Part shown: piece after piece, positions 15,485-22,943 of the stretch
How the letters are laid out: each line of letters begins with the position of its first letter
Numbering within the stretch: the stretch's first letter is position 1
Assembly (NCBI GenBank): GCA_964424555.1
Contig: CAYRIX010000002.1
Coordinates: 1-64,000, forward strand
Direction: 5' to 3'
Length of the DNA: 64,000 bases
Origin: UMGS172 sp964424555
GTDB lineage: Bacteria > Bacillota > Clostridia > Oscillospirales > Acutalibacteraceae
The notes under the pieces: model-generated
Databases searched by the model: none
Seen by the model: the letters and a program-made list of their open reading frames with translations, nothing else
Told to the model about the DNA's origin: nothing
Made by a program: the position numbers and the translations under genes

Positions 15485-18370
15485 ATGGGAATTTTCGGAA
15501 AGAAAAAGGCTGATGAGTTTGAAAGCTTACATAACGACAACCTTTTTAACGATGATGATGATATCATAATACCTGCAGGGAAAGGCAGGGTCGGTACTCA
15601 CCGTATAGGTCAGAACAGTGCTTATGCGCCTCATGCTTTGACCGCCAACGAGGTAACTAACAGCCGCACCGAGGACATACCGATGACCTCTCATCCTCAG
15701 CCTGATTCGGTATACAAGCGTATGAAGGAGCGTGAGCAGCAAAACGTTGCCACGGCCATAGAAGATGATTATGTTCCGTCTTGGGCAACCGCATCTGCCT
15801 CGCCTGCGGCCGTTACAGCCCAAGCTGTAATGTCAAGCTCTACCCCCATTGCCGAAGCCACTCCAAAGCAGACGCACACCGAACCTGCGGTTGAAAAGAC
15901 ACCTGCTCACTCGGCTTCGACCGATGCTTTTCTTGAGCGCTGCAGAATAGCTGTTGAGAAGGCCACTCAGGAAGAGAGTGCTCCCTCATCGGTAAGACAT
16001 ACCGAAATCAAACCGAAGGCAGAGGATTCTGCGCCTATTAAAGCTCCCGAGTCTGAGGAGTCAAAGCCTCAGAAACCCACTAAGCCCGAAACACGCTCGG
16101 TCGACGATATAATCCGAATGCTCAGAGGCGAGTCAAGCGACGGACGCAATGAAAAACCGTCCTCCGACGGTGTTGTTGCCGCCGCCTTGGATAATTCTGC
16201 AACTGACGAAGCTTCTACCGCGCCCGTTGTAGACAAACCCCAAGAACAGCCTACAGCCGTTGTCGGACAATCCGTTGCACCTGAAGTCGCCGAAACGGTT
16301 GAGCAACAAGACGGTGAACTTAAGGTTGAGGTTGAAGTTATACCGACCGATTCTGACTCGGATATAATGCATACCACCGGTGGCCGCCATATGGGCGATG
16401 AGGACGTACGTATATACGGCAAAATCGTTCGGGGAGCTGTAATTCAACACACCCCCGAGGGAGACGTTGAAGCATCAGATTTTGTGCGTGCGCCAAAGAT
16501 CTCGCAGGACACTATTGTGGCCGATGACAAAACTGTCATGTTCGGCGACCTTGGCGATATGATTTCACAAAGAGCCGATGCTGACCTTAACTCGGATCAG
16601 CTTTACGACCAAGACGACGATTTTGATGATGATGAATATTTTGAGGATCGCCCGTATTACGAAACCACCGATCCTAAGCTTGACGGTATTGATGATTACA
16701 AGGATCTTAACGATGCCGCACGCTTGCGTACAAAATTAATGACCGAAAAGTCAAAAAACAAAACGGTCATGCTGTTTACAATGGCCACCACGGTAATAAT
16801 GCTGGCCATTGCGTTGTTGCCGTCGGGATTTTTACCCAATGTAACGGTCGCCGTTATCAATTTCATCTTGCTCTTTGCGGCAACCGTCATGAACTATGAT
16901 ATATTCAGCGACTTTAAAAATCTTGCCAATATGCGTCCGAAGTTTGATTCGTGTGTTGCGGTTGCCTCTTGTGTAGCCTTGTTGCACGGCGGTATCTCTG
17001 CCTTTTTTATGAACGGTGAAAGCATGGGCTTTGCCGCCGCTGTTGCAGTACTGCTGTTCTGCAACCGTATCTCACGTTTCATGAGCTCCTCACGTATTCT
17101 GAGGGGACTTGAGCTTATTGCCAACTCTGAGGAGAAGCGTGCAATAGTTTCGGTCGGCGGTAACAACGCCAAGGTTATTTCCTCGGGTGCTATCGACGGT
17201 GAGTCTCTTGTTCTTTGCGACCGCAAAGCAGTAAATGTCAAGGATTATCTTAAAAACTGCGGCTACGACAGTCCCATTGACCGAAAGATCAAGGTACTGC
17301 TCATTGCTTCGTCGGCTATAGCATTGGTGATCGGTATAATTTCAGGATATTTCAACGGTGTTCCGGCAGGCTTGTCGGCCGCATCGTTGGTGCTTTGCTG
17401 CTTGTTCCCTGCCTCTGCCGCATTCGTATGTGAACTGCCTATGTACATCGCCTCTAAAAAGGCCGATAAATACGGTGCAATGCTTGCAGGCTACAAGGGT
17501 GCTTACGAGCTTAATCTTGCTAACCTTGTTGCCGTAAGCTCGACCGACCTTTTCCCCGAGGGCTCGGTAAAGCTTTACAACATGAAAACGCTCGGAGAAA
17601 ACGAGATAGGAAAAACCCTGATCGATGCCGCCGCAGTAGCCATTGCTGCCAACAGTCCTTTAAGTGCTATCTTCACCGAGATACTCGGCAACACCGAGGG
17701 CAATACACTCCCCAAGGTCAACGGTGTCCAATACGAGGATAAGATGGGTATATCGGGTTGGATCGGCGAACGAACCATTCTTATCGGTAACCGCAACCTT
17801 ATGCAGGGACACAACATATCGGTGCCGTCCGCATCGGTCGACCAGAAGATACTAAAAGCAGGCTACTTCCCCGTTTATATTGCTGTTGACGGAGTACCCT
17901 GTCTGCTGTTTGTTGTGCAATATGAAACCGACCCTGAGGTCACACGTGAGCTGCAGGTGCTCTGCAACACAGGTATGACCGTCGTTGTAGACCCCAAAGA
18001 CCCTAATACAACCGAGGCTATGATATGCGACTACTTCGGATTGCCTAACGATGCCTTAAAGGTCATGAACCATAACGGAAGAGTAAGCTATGAGCGCACT
18101 GCCGCACCGACCGAGTCGGCCTCGGCTCCTGCCGCTTTCGGTAAAAATGTTTGCGGTTTCTTCTCATGCGTCACCTCTGCCATACGCTTGGGAGGAATAT
18201 ACTCGCTTCTTACCGCTCTGTTCGTCATTGCCGCCGTGCTGGGCATAGTCTTGGTTGCATATCTTGGAATTTCAGGTAAGACCTCGCTTATCAATCCGTT
18301 GACCCTCACAGGCTTCCAGCTTTTGTTTGCGGCAATATCTGCAATCATTTCTAAGATTAAGCTATCATGA
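15485..18370 (+). CDS. Degenerate P-type-ATPase-like membrane protein with long disordered N-terminus
   Basis: 961 residues. Residues 1 to about 400 are acidic, Pro/Ser/Thr-rich and probably disordered. Membrane helices follow near 425-470, 486-530 and 601-655, with a pair at the C-terminus (about 915-960). Between them the order of a P1B-type ATPase can be traced: FDSCVAVASCVAL (like the MDTLVAL helix), SLVLCCLFPASAAF in place of the CPC helix, VAVSSTDLFPEG at 682-693 where the phosphorylation motif DKTGTLTEG would be, and GISGWIGERTILIGN near 753, like a nucleotide-binding domain. The phospho-acceptor Asp is Ser685, and no GDGxND motif is seen. It is therefore probably not an ion pump. ATG 15485; overlaps the next gene by 4 bp. 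Confidence 0.7.
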   Translation: MGIFGKKKADEFESLHNDNLFNDDDDIIIPAGKGRVGTHRIGQNSAYAPHALTANEVTNSRTEDIPMTSHPQPDSVYKRMKEREQQNVATAIEDDYVPSWATASASPAAVTAQAVMSSSTPIAEATPKQTHTEPAVEKTPAHSASTDAFLERCRIAVEKATQEESAPSSVRHTEIKPKAEDSAPIKAPESEESKPQKPTKPETRSVDDIIRMLRGESSDGRNEKPSSDGVVAAALDNSATDEASTAPVVDKPQEQPTAVVGQSVAPEVAETVEQQDGELKVEVEVIPTDSDSDIMHTTGGRHMGDEDVRIYGKIVRGAVIQHTPEGDVEASDFVRAPKISQDTIVADDKTVMFGDLGDMISQRADADLNSDQLYDQDDDFDDDEYFEDRPYYETTDPKLDGIDDYKDLNDAARLRTKLMTEKSKNKTVMLFTMATTVIMLAIALLPSGFLPNVTVAVINFILLFAATVMNYDIFSDFKNLANMRPKFDSCVAVASCVALLHGGISAFFMNGESMGFAAAVAVLLFCNRISRFMSSSRILRGLELIANSEEKRAIVSVGGNNAKVISSGAIDGESLVLCDRKAVNVKDYLKNCGYDSPIDRKIKVLLIASSAIALVIGIISGYFNGVPAGLSAASLVLCCLFPASAAFVCELPMYIASKKADKYGAMLAGYKGAYELNLANLVAVSSTDLFPEGSVKLYNMKTLGENEIGKTLIDAAAVAIAANSPLSAIFTEILGNTEGNTLPKVNGVQYEDKMGISGWIGERTILIGNRNLMQGHNISVPSASVDQKILKAGYFPVYIAVDGVPCLLFVVQYETDPEVTRELQVLCNTGMTVVVDPKDPNTTEAMICDYFGLPNDALKVMNHNGRVSYERTAAPTESASAPAAFGKNVCGFFSCVTSAIRLGGIYSLLTALFVIAAVLGIVLVAYLGISGKTSLINPLTLTGFQLLFAAISAIISKIKLS

Positions 18371-19542
18371 TAAAAGCTTTATTTTACCCCGACAAGCTCC
18401 AAGCAGACCGAATAAATCGCTTGGCAAAATTTGCTGTCATGCTGATAGCCTTCAGTGTGTTTCTTCCGTATCCGATAACGTCCTCTTTAACACTTGGCAC
18501 AGGCCTTGCTTTCTGCCTCCTGCCGAGTATAAGAAAGACGCTGTTCGCAAAAAAATCCGTTTTTATTGCTTTCGGGTTTTTGCTGCTGACCGCTACCGTA
18601 GCCTTGTGCTACGGTAACTATGTGGGCTTCAGGCGCACCTGTGTTTTTGCGGCACTGGTGGGTGTTGTGTCGGTAGCACGGGCTTTGGCAGATAAATCCT
18701 TTTTTGAAAAACTGATGAACGTTTTTGTTATCGGTGGCTGTCTTGCCTCGTTGCAGGGGATAATTGAGTTTGCAGTAAATCTCAGCGTCGCCGATTACCG
18801 CAGTATTGGATTTTATACCAATCCTAATTTCTTTGGAACGGCTCTGACCTTGGTTATTTTGATATGTGCCTACAAAGCATCGACCCACGCAAGCCATGTT
18901 TGGCTCTATTATGCGGTCGCAGTGCTTAATGCCGTTGCTTTGTATCTCAGCGGAAGTATGAGTCTTTGGCTGGTGGCAATTATCTGTATAATCCTTATGC
19001 TCGCACTGCATCGTGAATATAAACTGCTCATCATATTCTCTTCGCTGATTTTGTTGGCTGTCATTGTACTGCTCGCTGTACCCGATCTTATTCACCGTTT
19101 GGATGAGCTTTCGGCCACCATTGACAACCGTGTAAAAATATGGACATTTGCCATTAAAAATTTCAAAGAAGCTCCTTTGTTCGGTCATGGCTTTTACAGC
19201 TACAAATTCCTTTACTCACAGCTTGCTCAGCCTAATGATGTCTACCCTGCTTCAATGTCGCACAGCATTTATCTCGACAGTCTTCTGTGCCATGGTATAG
19301 TAGGAACAGCCGTGGTCGCAACCGCCTTTATAAGCTATTTTGTTTCTCTGTTCTCCTGCCGCATCGGTTTGAAACGGCAATCCAAAAAATCTCCTATAAC
19401 AGGCTTTATTATCGCACTTTCAGTGGCCTTCGCACTGTACGGTCTTATGGATACCACCTTTATCTGGATACAGACGGGTGCTATATTAATGCTGATAGGC
19501 AGCGGTTTAGGTGTTGAAGAAAAAGAATTGAACAGTATGTGA
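18367..19542 (+). CDS. O-antigen ligase / polymerase-like membrane protein
   Basis: 391 residues with about ten hydrophobic segments. The middle carries GFYTNPNFFGTALTLV and, after a large loop, FGHGFYSYKFLYSQL and SMSHSIYLDSLLCHGIVG; these match the pattern of the Wzy_C/RfaL family, in which the large external loop with conserved Arg and His does glycan polymerisation or ligation. It overlaps the preceding gene by ATGA, so expression is coupled. In a Gram-positive host it more likely acts in capsule or cell-wall glycan assembly than in LPS; this is inference. Confidence 0.8.
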   Translation: MIKALFYPDKLQADRINRLAKFAVMLIAFSVFLPYPITSSLTLGTGLAFCLLPSIRKTLFAKKSVFIAFGFLLLTATVALCYGNYVGFRRTCVFAALVGVVSVARALADKSFFEKLMNVFVIGGCLASLQGIIEFAVNLSVADYRSIGFYTNPNFFGTALTLVILICAYKASTHASHVWLYYAVAVLNAVALYLSGSMSLWLVAIICIILMLALHREYKLLIIFSSLILLAVIVLLAVPDLIHRLDELSATIDNRVKIWTFAIKNFKEAPLFGHGFYSYKFLYSQLAQPNDVYPASMSHSIYLDSLLCHGIVGTAVVATAFISYFVSLFSCRIGLKRQSKKSPITGFIIALSVAFALYGLMDTTFIWIQTGAILMLIGSGLGVEEKELNSM

Positions 19543-19587
19543 GACAATCGAAAGCCAAGCAATAGTATATAATATTTCTCAGTCGTT

Positions 19588-19635
19588 AAAAAATCCGTGA
19601 GAGACTACTTGTATCAAGTATCTCTCACGGATTTT
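19588..19635. terminator. Bidirectional terminator between the polymerase gene and ribF
   Basis: A long hairpin, AAAATCCGTGAGAGA paired with TCTCTCACGGATTTT, with an inner stem TACTTG/CAAGTA, lies between converging genes. A-rich and T-rich flanks serve both strands. Confidence 0.85.
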
Positions 19636-19645
19636 CTGCTTTTCT

Positions 19646-20536
19646 CTATAGCTCACAGGATAATATCCCCGAATGAAATGCCTTTACGGCCTTTTCTTTG
19701 TCATTTTCAATGGCATCAGCCAGCTCCTCAAGGCTACCGAACCTTTCCTCTTCACGCATGTAGTCAAGCAGCTTTAAGGTTACGGTCTTCCCGTAAAGGT
19801 CACCGTCAAAGTTAATAATATAGGTCTCACTCAAGGGCTTTTTAAGCACGAAGGTGGGACGTATTCCGATATTTGTGACAGCAGGGTAGTCCTTTCCGTC
19901 AACCGTAACAGCCGAAGCATATACACCAAACCTCGGTGTTACAAGTTGCTCATCCAAGCACTGATTAATTGTGGGGAAGCCCATCGTTCTTCCCCGCTCC
20001 TCGCCGTGGACAACCTCGCTTTCGAAGGAAAAGGGCCGACCCAAGAGTACATTGGCAAATGAAATATTGCCATCCGCAATCAGCTCACGTATAAGGGAAG
20101 AGGAAACTGTCTGGCCCGAAACAGTGGTAGCGGGAACAACAACCGCCTCTGCGCCGTGTTCAAAGCAGTAATGCGATATTAAAGCCGCATCGCCTTGACC
20201 TCCCTTGCCAAAACGATAGTTAAAGCCGCAAACAACGGCCTTGACATTGTACTTTTCAAACAAAAGCTCCAGAAATTCCACGGGATGATAATCATGCACT
20301 TGGTCGTAATCAAGCATGAATATCTCGGAGAACCCCATTGTTTTTAACAACTCAATTTTCCGCTCGGTGCTCAAAAGCATGGGGACAAAGATATTCTGTG
20401 TTCTTCGCTTGGGTGGCTCGGGGAAGGTCACTGCAACCGGTGTCAGATCCTTAAAATTCAGAGCCGCCTTTAGCACCGCAATGTGGCCCTTGTGAAGCCC
20501 GTCAAACGTGCCCAACACAATAACATGCCCGTTAAT
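19646..20536 (-). CDS. ribF: Bifunctional riboflavin kinase / FAD synthetase
   Basis: The protein makes FMN and FAD from riboflavin. The N-terminal nucleotidyltransferase half has LGTFDGLHKGH and CGFNYRFGKGGQGD; the C-terminal flavokinase half has GRTMGFPTINQ and a TNIGIRPTF segment. Length is about 290-296 residues, normal for the family. The start is uncertain. The first in-frame GTG (20518) begins at LGTFDG, cutting the usual N-terminal strand, and has no ribosome binding site. An in-frame ATT at 20536 is preceded by AAGGGGAGAGG at good spacing and is used here. Last gene of the rimP-nusA-infB operon, 24 bp after truB. Confidence 0.88.
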   Translation of the reverse strand: MNGHVIVLGTFDGLHKGHIAVLKAALNFKDLTPVAVTFPEPPKRRTQNIFVPMLLSTERKIELLKTMGFSEIFMLDYDQVHDYHPVEFLELLFEKYNVKAVVCGFNYRFGKGGQGDAALISHYCFEHGAEAVVVPATTVSGQTVSSSLIRELIADGNISFANVLLGRPFSFESEVVHGEERGRTMGFPTINQCLDEQLVTPRFGVYASAVTVDGKDYPAVTNIGIRPTFVLKKPLSETYIINFDGDLYGKTVTLKLLDYMREEERFGSLEELADAIENDKEKAVKAFHSGILSCEL

Positions 20537-20560
20537 AACACCTCTCCCCTTTCGTCGATT

Positions 20561-21439
20561 TTACTCGTATATGACACACTTTGTAGTTATCTCTCTTGAT
20601 TCATTGTCGTATTCCGACAGTCCCAAAAATGTTTTGTCGGTGTATATTTTGAATATTTCCCCGACGCTTGCATCGCTCGGAAATCTCAATCTGTCCGTGC
20701 TTAAAGCCGCTCCGTTCAGGAACCGCTTGGCCTGTGCCTCGGAAACATTAAGGCTTCTAAAGCTCGGCACAGCACGGTCCGCAGGTAAAAGGCAACCCGT
20801 AGGGTCGGCTTCTATCTCCTCGAGGGTCTTGCACTCGTTGATGGAAAACCCTGCCGCATCGGTACGCCTTAACGAAATCAATGTTGCTCCACAGCCCAAG
20901 GCCTTTCCGATGTCGTCTGCCAACGACCTTATATAAGTACCCTTTGAGCAATGGACATCCATAACAAAATCGTTGCCGATTCGGGATATGAGCTTTATGC
21001 CGAGAACCGTTACGGTTCTCGGCTCACGTTCTATATCATGACCCTTTCGTGCAAGGTCATAAAGCCTTACACCGTCTTTTTTTATGGCCGAAAACATCGG
21101 TGGAATCTGGTCATAAGTACATGTGAAATGCCGAATGACATCATGCAACTGCTCATCGGTAACCGAAGCCTCACATTCCGACAAAACCTCGCCCGTAATA
21201 TCGAGCGTATCGGTTGTGACGCCTAATCTTACACCTGCGGTGTAGCTTTTGTCGGCCTCCAATACATACGAGCAAAGCCGTGTGGCTCTGCCTATGAGAA
21301 TCGGCAGGACACCCGTTGCCATCGGATCTAACGTACCAGTATGGCCAACACGCTTTGTGCCGTATATACGTCTTAACACTGCGGCCGCCTTAAAGGAGGT
21401 AAAGCCTTCGGGTTTATCAAGCAGGATAAGTCCGTTCAT
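20561..21439 (-). CDS. truB: tRNA pseudouridine(55) synthase TruB
   Basis: 292 residues from ATG 21439 (MNGLILLDKPEG), preceded by TGGAGGAAGAT; the TTG at 21451 lies inside that ribosome binding site and is not used. The catalytic Asp is in GTLDPMATGVLPI near residue 38. The conserved SYTAGVRLGVTTDTLDITG and KGTYIRSLADDIG segments are present. A C-terminal PUA-like tail is present. The enzyme makes pseudouridine 55 in the T-loop of most tRNAs. It sits 15 bp after nrnA in the conserved operon. Confidence 0.96.
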   Translation of the reverse strand: MNGLILLDKPEGFTSFKAAAVLRRIYGTKRVGHTGTLDPMATGVLPILIGRATRLCSYVLEADKSYTAGVRLGVTTDTLDITGEVLSECEASVTDEQLHDVIRHFTCTYDQIPPMFSAIKKDGVRLYDLARKGHDIEREPRTVTVLGIKLISRIGNDFVMDVHCSKGTYIRSLADDIGKALGCGATLISLRRTDAAGFSINECKTLEEIEADPTGCLLPADRAVPSFRSLNVSEAQAKRFLNGAALSTDRLRFPSDASVGEIFKIYTDKTFLGLSEYDNESREITTKCVIYE

Positions 21440-21453
21440 ATCTTCCTCCAAAA

Positions 21454-22401
21454 TTACATAAGCGATGTTATATAAGCCTTAAGCTTGGTTTTGGCTTCAT
21501 CACAGGTATCAAACTCACAGCCTGCGGCACGTATGTGACCGCCGCCGCCGAATTGATGGCATATAGCCGCCGCATCATAAGGCTCAAAGGTGCGAAGTGA
21601 AACCTTCCACTTACCGTCGGCCTTTTCACGTACCGTTATGCCTATCAGCACACCCTCGATCTGACGAGAAAGAGCGGCTATGCCGTCCATATCGCTTGAG
21701 TCACAGCTTGTTTCCTTGATCATGGCCTGAGTGACCGTGACAATAGCACATTTTCCGTCGCAAATATATTCAATACCGTTGAGCACCCGACGTTCCATTT
21801 CGAGTCGGCTCTGCGATTTGACCTCAAACATTACACGGTTGATCTCGTCATAATCGGCACCAAGCTGCATCAGCTCGGCAGCAAAAACATGGGTTCTCGG
21901 TGTGGTGTTTGAGAATTTAAAGCACCCTGTATCGGTGGCAATTCCTGTATAAAGACAGTTTGCGATAAAGGGCGTAATTTCAGCGCTCATTTCCTTTATC
22001 ACAAGATAAACGCACTCAGCCGCAGCCGCACTGTCGCCCTCAAGATACAGCCTTTCGGCAAATCCGACATTGGTTGAATGGTGATCGATAGCAAGCTCTA
22101 TTTTATCCTTATATTCATCCCTTAAGCTTCCCAACAGCTTGTCGTCTGCCACATCGACCGAGATGACCGTTTCGGTCTCGAATTCCTGTCGGCCCTTGAC
22201 GGTAAGATAGCCAAACTTATGTGGAATCGGATCAGAACAAAGGACATTCGCCTTTTTACCCAAGCTCCTCAAAGCCGAACAAAGCGCAAAGGCAGAGCCC
22301 AACGTATCACCGTCGGGATGGGCATGGGTCAAAATAGCGTATTTGTCATTTTTCAGAAGAAATGATGCAGCCTCTTGAGCTGATATCAGCTTACTCATCA
22401 C
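21454..22401 (-). CDS. nrnA: DHH-family phosphoesterase, NrnA-like oligoribonuclease / pAp phosphatase
   Basis: 315 residues. The DHH domain shows THAHPDGDTLGS near residue 26, a SVDVADD segment and IDHHSTNVGFAE near 105, which form the two-metal site. The C-terminal DHHA1 domain ends with HQFGGGGHIRAAGCEF, which binds the nucleotide end. NrnA-type enzymes degrade short RNA oligomers and 3'-phosphoadenosine 5'-phosphate. The gene overlaps the rbfA end by 11 bp, and its place between rbfA and truB is the usual Firmicute arrangement. Confidence 0.92.
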   Translation of the reverse strand: MMSKLISAQEAASFLLKNDKYAILTHAHPDGDTLGSAFALCSALRSLGKKANVLCSDPIPHKFGYLTVKGRQEFETETVISVDVADDKLLGSLRDEYKDKIELAIDHHSTNVGFAERLYLEGDSAAAAECVYLVIKEMSAEITPFIANCLYTGIATDTGCFKFSNTTPRTHVFAAELMQLGADYDEINRVMFEVKSQSRLEMERRVLNGIEYICDGKCAIVTVTQAMIKETSCDSSDMDGIAALSRQIEGVLIGITVREKADGKWKVSLRTFEPYDAAAICHQFGGGGHIRAAGCEFDTCDEAKTKLKAYITSLM

Positions 22402-22765
22402 TGTTTTCCTCTTCTGCTTTAACGGTCTCGGGGAAAGAATCGATTATTCTTGCAATATGTGCGCTGTGCTCGATGGAGTTATCGGCCACAAAACGCAGCT
22501 CAGGCGTTTTTCTGAGCTTCAGGCGCACACCCAACTCACGGCGCAAAAAGCCTGCCGCATTTTTGAGGCCTTTGACGCTTTCAACCGTCTTGTCAAAGCC
22601 CTCAATAGCACTGACATAGACAGTGGCATACGAAAGGTCGCCCGAAACATCGACCTTAACGATACTTAAAAGCTTGCTGACTCGTGGGTCTTTCATTTCA
22701 CGGAAAAGATCGGATAACTCACGCTGGATATCAGCAGCGGCTCGTCCAATTTTAAAACTCGGCAT
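22391..22765 (-). CDS. rbfA: 30S ribosome-binding factor A
   Basis: 124 residues from ATG 22765 (MPSFKIGRAAADIQRELS), which has AAAGGAAAG upstream; an open frame extends further back but has no better start. It is a single KH-like domain with the conserved DPRVSKLLSIVKVDVSGDLSYATVYVS region. RbfA acts in late 16S rRNA processing and cold adaptation. It is separated from infB by a 178-bp gap filled with a multi-hairpin repeat. Confidence 0.95.
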   Translation of the reverse strand: MPSFKIGRAAADIQRELSDLFREMKDPRVSKLLSIVKVDVSGDLSYATVYVSAIEGFDKTVESVKGLKNAAGFLRRELGVRLKLRKTPELRFVADNSIEHSAHIARIIDSFPETVKAEEENSDE

Positions 22766-22815
22766 AATTTCTTTCCTTTTCGTCTTATTGTTATACAATT
22801 TTGAAAACGGCGATT

Positions 22816-22914
22816 AGCCTCCCTCTTGGAGGGAGGTAGCACACCGTAGGTGTGATGGAAGGAGTACTCCCTCAAAGAGGGCACCATCGGGTGACCCTAA
22901 GACCACCCGATGCT
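22816..22914. repeat. Multi-hairpin intergenic repeat between infB and rbfA
   Basis: Consecutive palindromes are visible: CCTCCCTC-ttg-GAGGGAGG (22818-22836), CACACC-gta-GGTGTG, GGAGTACTCC, CCCTC-aaa-GAGGG and CATCGGGTG/CACCCGATG (22885-22912). The sequence type (GGGAGGTAGCACACCGTAGGT) resembles dispersed intergenic repeats I recall from gut Clostridia. It carries no ORF and lies inside the transcription unit. Confidence 0.7.
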
Positions 22915-22943
22915 AAAATAATTTGTGATGGATTAAAATGTTT

